From the NCBI GenBank assembly GCA_958299035.1, contig CATQJL010000001.1:3100001-3164000 (forward strand): 64,000 nucleotides of DNA, given 5' to 3'. The translations under genes were made by a program, and so were the position numbers. Source of the DNA: Cylicocyclus nassatus. Taxonomy: Eukaryota > Nematoda > Chromadorea > Rhabditida > Strongylidae. Positions 46,210-58,522 of the stretch are shown here, in pieces. Below the pieces are notes generated by a model. It did not search any database. It had not been told where the DNA came from and was given only the letters and a program-made list of their open reading frames with translations. The number at the start of each line of letters is the position of its first letter. Positions within the stretch are counted from its first letter, which is position 1.

Positions 46210-47653
46210 TTAGCACTTTGCTAGCAATTTCTTGGTTTCGTTCACTTTATCTCGTTCATCCTCATTCGCTGGAGTAAGGACCAAAAGCTTGTTGATAGAC
46301 TTCTTTGCGTTTTCCTGCATGTAAGACCTTTAAATTTTGATGGATCTAAAATCTCTCAGAGTTTACCTTATCATTTAAAGCCAAATAAGTCCGTATAAGC
46401 CAAACGAGATTTTCGATCCAATCTGGTTTGAGCTCATATGCAGCCAGAAAGTCTGCCAAAGCCTCTTCCATAGTGGCCACAGGCGGCGCGGAGTAAAGTA
46501 TCGTGGCAGCCTGATTGAATATAATTCATTGAAAAATGTGTTTGTTTTAGAATTTTAGGATTCCAACCTTCCGTTCGACCCAGGTGAGGCTAGCTACAGA
46601 ATGAGAGAACCGTCCGCGCATGTGGAGAAGAACAAAGTCTTGGTTGTTCATTTCTAGTGCTTTATCCAGAAGAGCCTATAAAAATTCAGTTTGTCCTCTA
46701 AAAATATGATCAAGGTATGTTTGTCTTATAAGCGTTATGAGGGTTTTGAGAAATGTAAGCATCTTGTTCATCGGAAGTTCTGAAAGTTGCTTATCAACTC
46801 TAAAAAATTCTGCAAATGATCTCTTCCGTAAACTTTGTAGAGGCAGACATTCCAGTGCCCTAACTAACCCGAATAATAATAATAGTTTTTTACCGATGTT
46901 AATCACTCAACAATCCAATCAATACCTTAAAGTTTCCACCCTCTTCAATTCTCTCCTTGGTGCTCATATGATCTGTTGCTGACCCAACCATGATTCCGGC
47001 CCATTTTAATGCTTCGAAATCGTCTTCATTCATCTTGTATCCTTCCATAGCGAATTCTTTACCTATACATGGGTTTTGAGCTACAAAGTCACATTTTGAG
47101 TGATGATTTGAGAGATTTTGTTACGTATTCAACCAATATGCTATAACAATTCGGTGATTTTGATTTGTTTGTTGCACATATCGTTTGCTGGAAAAATACG
47201 ACTCTACCAACCTTCAAAAATCAATCCCTTCTTTTTTCCTTTGTCTAGAGTGGCACAAGCCAACTCATGGCAGCACCGTGCCAGTCTTCGAAGCAAATCG
47301 GACGATTTGTCACCAGCATCATAACGCTGAAATGCATGAGAGGAATCATTTTTGAAAGTGAATGAAAATAGAACAATTTGCACCTTTTTGAGGATGTCGT
47401 ATCCGCGTTGGATATCTGGGGTTCCAAACAACTGGTCTATGTCGGCAAAAGACTGTAAGCACAACTTCTAGTCATCGAATCAGTCATATAGAGCAAAAAA
47501 TTTTATTTGAGAATAGACATATTTTGTAAGTCAAAATTTGTCTATCACAAGCTTCACTCTCAAAAGATCTGCATGGAAAAAATTGGCTTTACGAAGTCTG
47601 TGTTTGCAGTCGGTTTGAAAAACTTAGAGTTAATATAAAAAGACACTCACCAT
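46210..47653 (-). CDS. Regulator of microtubule dynamics (RMD/FAM82 family), paralogue A
   Basis: Exons on minus: 47653-47651 (ATG only), 47452-47384, 47326-47212, 47062-46926, 46675-46568, 46510-46367 and 46314-46210. They total 681 nt, 226 aa plus stop. The family is made of TPR-like helical repeats that bind microtubules; the nematode member RMD-1 acts at spindle poles and in chromosome segregation. Motifs: DLLRRLARCCHELA, ALKWAGIMVGSATD, RIEEGGNFK, HMRGRFSHSVASLTWVERK, TILYSAPPVATMEEAL and DWIENLVWLIRTYLALND. The end is KKLLAKC. The frame is open throughout. Exon lengths 69/115/137/108/144/105 are identical to the second copy upstream at 51742-57388, so the two arose by duplication. The ATG-only exon is inferred from the donor ATG-GTGAGT and in-phase TTACAG acceptor. 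Confidence 0.9.
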
Positions 47654-48564
47654 CGCACAAGCTTTGTTGATCCGAAAGACTTCTTAAATGAGCAGACCGG
47701 TATGGGGCGTACGACCAAATTCTACGATAAGACACTTCGAAACTCCGAGAGCTGAGCGATAAGTGAAACACAAATTATCTATGATTAGGGCTGCACAGTG
47801 TTCCACTGTTCAGACCCTACAGATAAAAACGAGAGACTATAGGTAATTGAACATTTTGCTGTGAAGGTGCGCGTTAATTTGACATTATTGTTTTTCTCAA
47901 GACCCAGAAAATAAGGTAAGGTTAGCAGGTTGACGGAAGGGGTAGCTCACCGTAACAAAAACAAACTACTATGCTTGATCCATGTGCTTACCAAATATCG
48001 TTGCAGAGTATTTGCTAGGAAAGATGTATCTTATTTTGTCAAATTTTTTTGGCCATTTTGTTACTTGTAAACATGGTCGGTCATCTCTCACTCTTCTGGA
48101 GCAGTTATGGTCACTCACTTGACAGTGTGGAGTGTTTGAAATGAATCTGCTTTATATTTGCCGTACTGATACACCCAAGGTACTTTCCATAATTTGACAT
48201 GTTTCTTTGAATCTTTCCATGTATTCATCTTTTTCACCGTACAGATCACCAAAACACTAGTTTTTGTTACGTTAGTGAGCGTCACCTTTTTTATCACTCC
48301 AAGAAGCAGCTGGACTTTAGTAGACTAGAAAATCGCTGCAGCTGATAAGCCATGTTCGCATCGTTGTAAATACTACAATCTGCTGACGCAGCTAAAGATT
48401 ACCATAGTGGGAGAAAAGTTGTGCTGTTTGGTCCCAATATGATCACTCTGCAATGATTGTTGAGTTTTAATGCTAACGTACAGAACAAATCAAGCGATGG
48501 GATGTTCCTCTTTCGCTGACGAAGAGCGCTATTTATGTGTAACGTAGCCAAAAAGGCAAAAATA
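47654..48564. other. Intergenic between RMD paralogue A and a MITE
   Basis: It would contain the promoter of paralogue A. No other gene is supported. Short ORFs at 47589-47771 and 48115-48297 lack family features. Confidence 0.35.
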
Positions 48565-49421
48565 TTAGGGTGATCGGAAAGTAATGGGACACCTAAAGAA
48601 TAAATGTAGTTTTTCAAATAGAGAAATGAATTGAATGTCTAAGTTTTGGGAGATGTTAGTACATACCAAAATCTTCCGATCGAGGACTATAGATAGGCAA
48701 TGTCGCATAGCGTCCTGTTTAGTGCTCAAGATCTAAGCTCGTCACTTCAAGTAATTTCGAACATGAAGGAGAAACGCCGCAGTAAAACAAGTGAGGCTGC
48801 CAAAAATATAAGTGCTGCAATGTGTTAGGGGATGTCACCAAGTCCACAGTAGCCTGATGGTCCCAACGCCTGCAACAGAAGATGTAGCATTGACTAAGCG
48901 ACGTATTATATATTCTCTCATCAAAGTTATCGAATAGGCTCATCTTTGACGTGGCATCTGATAGATCTGTTCATGCTCTATCCTTATGTACGCAATCTAC
49001 CTCGAAAAGCCTTAGAAATTGTGGACCAAACACGTTTTTTAGCCTGAAAATCTGCGCCAAATATTGCACTTTTACCTATAACTTGCCTCTTTTATACAAA
49101 ATGATGAAAAATGATGAAGATTTTCTGCAGGTTCAAGCGATCATTAGAATGAGTTTAAAAAGCACTTTCGGATAGTATGTCGTATGCCTAGGGACCTCAA
49201 GTTACCACGGTACAAATTCGGATGGCGTAAAAAAGTCTGACTTTCTTGAAGCTTTGCGCGAAGGATTGTAGGATATGAGCTGCAAGTTGCTGCCAGAATA
49301 ACATGTGAAGATCACTTTATGCAAATGTATCTTTACTGTTGGTTGTTTATTGAATATTGGAAAAATCATCGAAACTGCGAAAAAAAACCGGTGTCCCATT
49401 ATTTCCCGATCACCACAGTAA
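48565..49421. mobile_element. Degenerate fold-back mariner-type element, TTAGGGTGATCGG family
   Basis: Left end TTAGGGTGATCGGAAAGTAA after TA; right end GTGTCCCATTATTTCCCGAT..., the degenerate complement. About 857 bp. Inner arms pair weakly. No transposase remains. Confidence 0.7.
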
Positions 49422-49424
49422 TTG

Positions 49425-51735
49425 TGATTATTTCTTAACCGCTTTAGCCATACCAAGTTCGTTCGGCTAACATTTCTTTTCGCCTTCGTCAAAACCTTGG
49501 AAAGAGGAGCATATGGGATTTCTCTTTCCAAACGTCTATCTGCAGGTTAAACAAGAACACGTTGGAAAATTTGTATAGCACTGCTGAGAGAAACAGCCTT
49601 TCTGAAGTTAAACTGAGAGACCACCACTCACTGCTGGGAGCTAGAGGTGGATTAGAGCCGTAAGCTAGCCTACATAAGTCAGAATTGACATAGGTTTATG
49701 GAGCGAGTTCAATCATTATAGCTATGCATTCTTCTTTTCTTTCCATCTCAGGATTTTTAGCCGAAATCTCAAGCTTGCAACGTTTTTCGCTTTGCTACCC
49801 CTTTCCCGTGACAGAATTGACACAGATCGCAAATTCTGGATCATGATGGAGCAGCTTTCGGTGCGAACGTAAAGAAGTGAACGGTTTGCCTTCGCCAGTC
49901 CATCCACACGCTCTTTGATCTTCGCGCGCCTGCCGTTTCGACGATATTTCGTCCCACATAGCTTGCAATCTATAGATATATAATTCCAGAACACATGCAG
50001 TCCCCGAGCTTGCAAGTCGTAAAGTATCTTGCTCCAAACCGCATGCAATTTGCAACCGCGTGCCTGTTTGATAGGCAGATTATGCAGTCTGTGTTATACA
50101 GGTTTATCGAGAGCTCTTTTTGAACCAGACGTGCTCAAGATTAGGACAGGGAATGTCTACAACGCTGCTGATCACTGATTATTGATCTGAAAATTAAATT
50201 AGTAAATAAATGTTGTCGTGATTGAACTGTCATTATGCTCGCAAAGTGCAGTGATGCTTTCATCATACATAAATTTTCTAGGTTCTCTCTTGCGATAACT
50301 GTTTGGATTGCTTTTATCTTGAATGAGTCAATGTCGGAGGTCCCAGTAGTCAGTGAGGTTTAAATGCAACGCCGGCTTGTTTACAGAATAGACTCACATG
50401 GTATCGTCGCTTCGTTGACCGCACGAACTCCTCGAACCCTGCGGACCACGCGCGGCGCGGCTGAATTGTCGCGAGAGCACAAAATTTGTATGGGGGCAAG
50501 CGTTCTGCCTCGCAGCATGTGCTCAGAAGGAAGTCGTTTATGACGGTTACAGGCTGGAAAAGCTCATATCAAGTTGTGATTCCCAGTCCTTGCGGTCAGA
50601 ATCATTTATACATATCATAGCACTTCCAGCAATACTGTGTGGGGAATCATAGAACTTAATTTGACACAACACTTCCTTATTTTGTTGTCTCTAGACGCCA
50701 CTATGACCACTGGGTCGTTAGTAGCATCTATTTCCCTTCTTTTCGCCACGATTTCTGACACGTGTATCCCCGCACATCTTGCGCGGTCAACAATTAACCT
50801 TCCAACTAAGAGCTCAGATCATTTCTTTCTTTGTTAGTGCTTCAAACCAGCTTTGACAGATATCGCGCGTCCTTGCAGTTTCAGCATGCGTCTATAGATT
50901 TTGATTTCAAGCTGTCAAAATCGTATTTTTCCTCCGCTCTTCCCTAGCGCCTACAGCGAAGAGGTGCGAAGAAGAGAGGGGATGACATTGGTGGGGGGGG
51001 GGGTGGAAAGGGGACGGACTTTTGCTGGATTGGTGATTAAGAGATGACCACCCGTCGAAAAATTCTTTTTACGATATTATCGAGTTTAATAAAACTTTAT
51101 TTCCAGTTAAAATTATTAGCAAATGCTATTCTGAAACACTTACTTGAGTGTAACTCAGAACGCCGCAAAATGATACCTTTTTTGATTTTCATTCCCGTGT
51201 AGAGATTCAGCATATACCTTGAGGCCCGGCTTGTGATGATAGATAGCAAACAAGGAAATTTGCTTTGCATTTCCATACGGTGGCTTTATTAAAGCAACAC
51301 AATAAACAAGTTTAGTGAATCGAAATTACCAAATTAACGCTTAGTTTCTATTACCTCACAATTCTTAAAGACTACTAACCTATTTTTCTTTCATTTTTCC
51401 AAAAATTGGAAGGAGACTCATAGAAAATACTCATTATATATTCTCTGGGAATTCTAATAAGTTCGCTGCTGGGATTCTGGCCAAGTGTACATCATGATAT
51501 TGGACCTTACAATTGCTCTCTACCAGGATCTGTTACTAAATATATTTTCCGCTCAACAAGTTGATGGAATAACAAGCTCACAAGATGTGAGACTCGTTTC
51601 AACTGAATTTGATTTATCACATCTCCATGCATTGAACATCAGTAAAGTAATGTTCGTACGCCAAACCTTACCGAATAATACAGGATTGCGCTGCTAACTA
51701 CTCGATCTCAACGTATTTCAAAAACAATGCAATAA
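49425..51735. other. Intergenic, no gene assigned
   Basis: A 108-aa ORF on minus at 49722-50048 overlaps a second minus-strand ORF in another frame (49795-50055). Neither has a recognisable domain. A poly-G run of about 12 is at 50993-51004. The region 50400-50520 is GC-rich and non-coding as far as can be seen. Confidence 0.4.
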
Positions 51736-51741
51736 ATTATC

Positions 51742-54700
51742 TTAGCATCTAGCCAATATTTTCCGAGCCTCTTGCACTCGCTCTTTTTCCTCTTCGTCTA
51801 TTGGTGTAACGGCGAGCAAGATGTTGCAGTACTTTTTGGCATTTTCCTAAACACTAATCCCTTGTCAGAAGACGTGATGCTTGAAATCTCAATTTTTAAC
51901 CTTATCATGCTTCGCGAAGTAGATTCGTATTATGTATATAAGATTTGCTATCCATTCAGGCTTTTCCTCATTTGCCGCCAAAAAGTCCTCCAATGCTTCC
52001 TCCATAGTAGCGGTGGGAGGTGTTGCAAAGAAAATTTCAGCAAACTGTGACATGTCTTTGAAATATAATACATAAGAAATACATCTTACCTTTCTTTCCA
52101 CCCATGTGAGGTTAGCGATTGTATATGCAAAGCGCCCACGTGAATGTAGAAGAGAGTACTCTTTGGCATCCATAGCTATAGCTTTATCCAGAAGTGCCTG
52201 GAACAAAACATATTATAACACGGCATAATAGAGTTATGCCACAATGGCAAGGGCACAGATTGATTTATGACACAGCACCCCTAACGTACACATTTATTCG
52301 TGAAAATACAAGTAAGCATTAAATTTTCAGCTATACTGATGTCTGCCGCTTGTTATTGGTTAAGTCACAACAAGCCTAGCTCGCACTTCGATTTTCAGCA
52401 AATTTTTCAAATATTGCTGCCACTTGTACACCACTATTGAAGGTCTAACATTCGCCTTGCTAACACTGTTCAAGACTAACCCCCACAGGACTTCCTAGTC
52501 TTGTTTTGAGATCGCGATTGTGGTCAAATCGGCGTTCTGACAAAGATGTAAGTGAAAATAAGTTGAAACTTCGGACTGCCATATGCTTGCCTATGGACCA
52601 GCGAGGTACGATAACTGTATACGGTTTCATTTGCAACGAAACGTTTTTTTTACATTTGCATTGCGCACCAACTGAACAACCCACGCAGATGCGCGTTCAA
52701 GTGGAAATTGTAAAATTCGAAAGTTACACTTTCATGCCGGATTTTCAATTAAAAGTTTGAGCTCTTATCGCATAGTCACGTTCTTTGTCAGTACATTGCT
52801 TGCCTATTACCCACTAATCGTCGGAACGGTTTTGTTAATCTGCTGTGTGCGGAGAGCAGAGCTCGGCACGAGCTGGCACCAGGGAAATTTCAGAACGAAA
52901 TTTCTTTTGATCTTGATAATCTTATACGAAACCCCCTTTGATCCTAAACCCCAAACGTAAAAAACCTTGAAAAATGATACGATTAAAAAAAACGTCGCAA
53001 TTTCTGTGTCTTTTCCGCTACAGAAACGACATCCCTTTTGCTTTTGTCCCAAACGATAAGCTTAACTCAGTGCCAGTTGTGCCGAGCTCCGGCGGAGAGT
53101 GTGATCTTTTTCATTCGTAGCATGCAAATGAAATATTTATTAGCAAGGAACTGTGTGCCTCTAAACAGAAGAAGTGAATACAATGAGAATGTTGAAAGTT
53201 AATTGGCATAGTTTTTTAACGAATTTATAGCGGACTCAATTGAGATTTTTTACTGCACTAAAACAAGTAGAACTGAATGAGAACGGCGGAAATGACGGGC
53301 TTTCCGTTTCCTTCAAAATAATTTTCTTCTAACTTATGAAATTGTGATTTATACCATTTCCAATTACCTTAAACTTCGAACCTTCTTCAATCCTTTCTTT
53401 CGGACCAAGATAATCTGTCGACAACCCAGTCATGATTGCAGCCCATCTCAATGGGAAAAATTCATTCTCGTTGGCATGATGTCCTTCCAAAGCAAATGCC
53501 TTTCCTGTGAAAAACTCTTCAAAAGGTACACTTTCAAGAAGTGATTTGTTGAAGTCCTTCATCGTATTTAGATATACGTCCGAGAAATATTGAAATAGGC
53601 AGCTAAATGCTGATCCCTGGCAAGGGCGATCGGTTTACCTTTTGATTTAACAGGATTGGTGGGTGGGAGGCGACCGCTCGCCTGCGATGCCGTCTGCGTC
53701 TTTCTCGCCAGCGCTTTCTATTTAGGTTGGTGGAAAAGTAATGGCCATTTGTGAATTTTCACTTTGACGTGCTATAACTTTTGGAAGAATTCACATTTCC
53801 GAATGGTAAAAACTATCAGAAGCAGCAAACCTTCTGCAATGCAGCGCACATTTATTTATACTCATATCACGAACGGGCAGAAAAATATGGATTAAAAAAT
53901 AAAAAAGGTTCTTCTGCTAGAACCTTGTTTTTGACAATTCATATCTTCCTTCAAAGCTTGTTAGTATAAATGTTAAGTAGCCTATCTTGTAGCCGCAAGC
54001 CAGTAGTATAAAACGCAATAAAAAGAATTCGGACAGAAAAGTTTGCGAAAAGAAAAAAATTGAAATTTGAAATTTCTCACATTTTTGAACATTTCTTCAG
54101 TGTGCCTCAAAGTCCCGAATATAGAATTTCTTGATTTTCTAGGTACTGAACAGCTGGATGTTTTTGCAAAAACTGCCAACAGGATGCCCTAGCCCTACGC
54201 TTACAGAATTGAGCAAAGCTCCGGCGATTGACTTCTTCAGAAGAAAATTATGGGTCATAAAATGACCGCAACAGCTACCCATGTTTAGGCGCCGATATCT
54301 CAGTCTGGATAGCCTCAAAGAACACAGTCAAGTATGCATAATGTAGACAATTTCTATTACATACAATAGCTAAATTTCAAAGAAATCCCATTAATACGCG
54401 CTTGAATTCTGGCCGGAAAAGTGAAAGCAATGAAATTCTGAATTTGGATGCGGTTATTTGAAGCTCAGTAACTCTATAACAGATGAGGATGAGAGTACGT
54501 TTAAGCACCATTAGATAGGGCATGGAAACAGCTTCGCGATAATATACTACATCCATTGTAAAGAAGAAGTATTGATGGAAAAAAGTTGCCCTGAAAAAGG
54601 TTTGGAAAATCGGCCATCACTTTTGCACCAACCTAATAATAATTTCCTAGCCTTGATTAGGCCTCGAAGCCGCGCCTTCCAGCCGCCAATCCTGTTAAAT

Positions 54701-57388
54701 CAAAGGGTATCCTGCGAAGGTACGAAAGCAATGTTTGAGCGACTTTCATTATTGGAGCTCTTCCTCTCGCGCATGCCTCTCGCACATGGTTGTTCGCTCT
54801 CATCTAAGACTGGCGCTCAAAATATGTGATCAGCTTCGTAGTGGCTCTGTGATTGGAAGTTTGTTTTAATACAAGAAGCTAGATTTCTGTAAATCATTAG
54901 AAAGGCCCAGAAAATAGTTATGAAAATAGCCTAAACCCTTCCTTGGAATTGACACATAAGGTGTGCAAAGTTCCAGCTTTTCATGCGCTGGAATATGATA
55001 GAATCCTTGGAATAGTGATACAAGAGTCGGATGAAGATTCCCAGCTCTTGTTCCTCCCTTACCTCTATTTAGCCGCAGTGCTCGCATGTATGATATAACG
55101 TAATACTTCGACTATCAATTCTGAGATTCGCAACTACTGTGTATGACAGCTAGTGATTTTCTGACAAGCTTAAACGATATCATATTAGCACAAATGCTTC
55201 CAAAATTTGAAATGACAAAAACTTCGCCAGGGCGCTGCGGAAGGCGTGTGCAAGTGATACCCGGACAGCCGACTGCTGCCGCTGGCAGGCGCCGGAGCTG
55301 CCGACGAGGCCGTCGGAGATGGTATAAGTACACTCGTTATCTAAAACCCTTGCCGAGAGGTTTCCTCGCACCTAATTGCGCTCGGGCGGTATCAGCCTTG
55401 GGGACAGCATGAATCTTCGATATCCATAATTTTTTGAACAGCAAAAAATTCATAATTTCTTGAGAAACATGCAAACAAATACAAAACCATACCGGAAGAT
55501 CTCCAAAAAATTACAAACACTCAAAAAAAAATGATTAAACAGGAAATTAAACCCACTTTTCCATGGTGTTCATGGAAAAGTGAGTTTGAAGAAATGGTTT
55601 CGTCGAAGAGGTTGTTTGGGGTTATTGGTTTTTTTTCAGTTTTGGATTATTTTTATTTTGCAACAGATCTTGGGTATAAAATCCTTCTTACTATTTTTTT
55701 TTCATTTTCTCAAAATATCTGAGGAAGTAATGAGTTTTCCACGTAAGTTGTGCCTGAGGATCCTGTGAGCAACTGCATATATTAGGTTGTCTCATAAGTT
55801 TTTTCTTCTTGAGTTTTTACCGCAATAATTCCCATACTTCTCAGTTCTGATTGGAATGCAGGGTACCGCGCGATAGAGCAAAGCAAGCTCTATAAGATGG
55901 CGTGTATGTGCTCACACTAGCTTCAGCACATCACGAACTAAAAGCCGAAATCTGACAACTTCCGGATGCTCGAAAATTGAAAATTTTTTATATCTTCTTC
56001 AGAGAAGACCTATGGATCCTAAACTTGCTCACGCATATACACTACACATAAGACATTCATATATACGGTTGCTGTGCTTGTTTCTGTACAGAAACCGATA
56101 AAACTGAAATTTTTAAGCTTTCAAAAAAGCGATGTTGCACTGTTCTCACATGGGTAGTTGTATACTACAGGCCTTCAGAAATACATCGGTAAACTTTCGG
56201 CTTCCTAGAAGCGTTAGTTCTCGAGAAATATTGAATTCAACAAAATACCAAAGCAAAATGAGCTAAATTCAATACTTCTTGGGAACTAACGTTTCTAGGA
56301 AGCTGGAAATTGACCGATGTATTTCTGAAGGCCTGTAGCATACAACTACCCATGTGAGAACAGTGCAACACCGCTTTCTTGGAGGCTCGAAAATTTCATT
56401 TTCTCGGTTTCTAATACAGAAACAAGCACGGCAACGGCATACATGAATATCTTATGTGTAGTTTATATGCGTGAGCGAGTTTAAGATCTGATAAGTCTTA
56501 TTTAAACAAAGATATAAAAAATTTCCAATTTTTTGGGCATCTGGAAGTCCTCAGATTTTGGCTTCTAATTCGTGATGTGCTGAAGCTGGTGTGAGCACAT
56601 ACACGCCATCTTATAGAACGTGCTTTGCTCTATCGAATGGTGCTCTGCATTCCAATCAGAACTGAGAAAGTGGGAATTATTGCGGTAAGAATCCAAATAT
56701 GAAAAAAAAAACTTATGAGACAACCTAATAATAGAAAACACTTTGATTTCTTGGTGATCTACGCTGTTCCTTTTTATATCAGCATATGTGGCTCTCACCT
56801 TTTATCACTGACCGACTGCTAGCCTATTTATTTCGCTTAACATCGCTAGATCATAACAAGTTTTAATAGACTAATACTGCTATATCCGTAGCATTCTCCT
56901 GTAATTGGTTTCGTCCGCGATGCTAAGAAAAAAAGATTTCTAGACATAAAGATTTCCTGAAATTTATAGCTTTCAGTCATTTCAAAGGTGATTATCTAAA
57001 GTAATTTGATTCAATGATGACTGGTCAGTGCTGAGCGAAAGTTAGCAAATTCAAAGATACACAGAAGGTTAAGCAGCGTTTGCGCAGTCCACGCAATCTA
57101 CCTTCAAAAATCAGCCGCTTTTTCGTTCCTTTATCCTTTGTTCGGTTGGCCAGCTCATGGCAAAATTTAGCGAGCCTCCAAAGCACTTCCGGATCTTTGT
57201 CTCCTTCACTGTATCTCTGTGGTTGCACCAAATCACAAGCAAACTTTTGGAATACAAAAGCAATACCTTTTTGAGGGCGTCGTAGCCTGATTGTACGCCA
57301 TCGGTACCAAAAAGTTTATCGATTTCTTCGAAACTCTGCAATTCAGAGTTTGAGAGGAAAGACATTTAGGGCTTGATGATTTTACCAT
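51742..57388 (-). CDS. Regulator of microtubule dynamics (RMD/FAM82 family), paralogue B
   Basis: Exons on minus: 57388-57386 (ATG only), 57335-57267, 57216-57102, 53504-53368, 52197-52090, 52044-51901 and 51846-51742. They total 681 nt, 226 aa plus stop, the same length and exon sizes as paralogue A. Motifs: SFEEIDKLFGTDGVQSGYD, EVLWRLAKFCHELANRTKD, LRWAAIMTGLSTDYLGPKE, RIEEGSKFK, HSRGRFAYTIANLTWVERK, IFFATPPTATMEEALEDFL and PEWIANLIYIIRIYF; end ARKILARC. It has the RMD family's expected TPR-like role on microtubules. The 3.6-kb intron 53505-57101 contains two fold-back transposons (53722-54636 and 55782-56728); all other introns are under 1.2 kb. An alternative start ATG at 57365 is in frame with exon 2, but the ATG-GTAAAA donor with a TTGCAG acceptor mirrors paralogue A and is preferred. 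Confidence 0.9.
53722..54636. mobile_element. Fold-back mariner-type element in RMD-B intron, TTAGGTTGG family
   Basis: The ends TTAGGTTGGTGGAAAAGTAA and complement (ACTTTTGCACCAACCTAA) are flanked by TA. About 915 bp. It is inserted within the dispersed repeat seen at 53610-53718 / 54650-54720, whose two parts resume on either side. Confidence 0.8.
55782..56728. mobile_element. Fold-back mariner-type element in RMD-B intron, TTAGGTTGTCTC family
   Basis: The ends TTAGGTTGTCTCATAAGTTT and complement are flanked by TA (55780-55781 and 56729-56730), 947 bp. Arms pair along nearly the full length around a centre near 56250, where 'ctagaagcgttagttctcgag' faces its complement. No transposase. Confidence 0.88.
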
Positions 57389-57389
57389 A

Positions 57390-58520
57390 TCGGATTTTCT
57401 TACTGCGTTAAATATAAGCAGTCCTCGATTCGAAGCAGCGGTTAGGGCGAAGAGGCTCGGCGAAGAGTTACTTACTGATAAGGCCTCAATTTGACCGATA
57501 AGAACACAAAATCGGAGAACCAAAATTCAGTTGATTACAAAAACGGTGCAAAGAAATAATTTCAAAGAGAAGCGATCTTATACGAGACAGACACTTTATA
57601 GAGTGTTTAGAAGGCTGTAATGGACATTAATTGGCTTTTATCATCTCTAAAGAAAGACTTCCTGCCATACCTCCACAAAAAAATACAAAGCCTCTTAGAC
57701 AATTCTTCCAAATTTCTCGATAAGAGAGAAAAGTATCACCACAGGATCTATAATTTGGAAACTTCGTTTCTAATAAACAACAGCAACAAAAAATCTCGGT
57801 ATTGTATAGTGATTAAGAATTTTATAGAGAGCTTGGTCTCTTTTTACATCAAAAAGGAAGCAAGCGTCACTTGAGCAGCTCCTAAAACATAGCAGTAACA
57901 AAACATTTGATATCGATGGCGTCAGTTCTTCTAAAATTTTGGAACCAGCAACACGCAACCTTCCAGCCACTTTTTTGAGTATTCACTAAGTACTCACAAA
58001 GCTTCTTTGTACCACCCTTTCATTGTTTTGCGGTTTTGCTGTTCTTGACGTCTTCCTTAGTCTTCTCGCTTAAGGGCTTTCTTTTGTTAATCTCAGGTTT
58101 TCCGCCTCCTTTTCACTCTATCAAACCATCATAGCTTAAGTGTTTTCCTTTGGCTCTCCCTAGCATGTCTACTGATGCAACACTGTCAATGTGTGATCTT
58201 CTTCTCTATGCATCAAGTGTCCAAATCATTGAAGGCGCCCATCTTGCACTTCACTGACTTGAAAAATTTCCAAATTCGTCAAATTCGCCAAATTCGCCGA
58301 TGTCGCCGATGTCGCCACTTTGCGTCTTGTCGCCATAACCCCTTCGTTCTAAATGAATTTCAAATTCAAAGGCAGATTTGGATTCAGCTCGCTGAGACGA
58401 ATCTTCCCATATATCGAACTGCTGTAATCGGCTCGGTCACTATAAGTGCATGGTAAAAACTCGTTGCATTCTGTGGTGGTGTTTTCCAGGGTGTGTATTT
58501 CGGCGCATAATGTAGGCAAC
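57390..58520. other. Intergenic, with a short 9-bp tandem repeat
   Basis: 58268-58318 repeats AAATTCGCC/GATGTCGCC about six times. On the minus strand 58108-58022 encodes a short basic peptide ending in stop (KPEINKRKPLSEKTKEDV...), but an upstream stop shortly before makes a gene unlikely. Confidence 0.4.
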
Positions 58521-58522
58521 GG

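Noticed and set aside
49722..50055. Minus-strand ORFs of 108 and 86 aa
   Set aside because: They overlap in different frames, have no domain or splice context, and show no sign of being more than chance.
52857..52868. 'ctcggcacgag', resembling a cDNA-library adaptor
   Set aside because: It is embedded in continuous genomic sequence with no vector or cDNA junction; coincidence is likelier.
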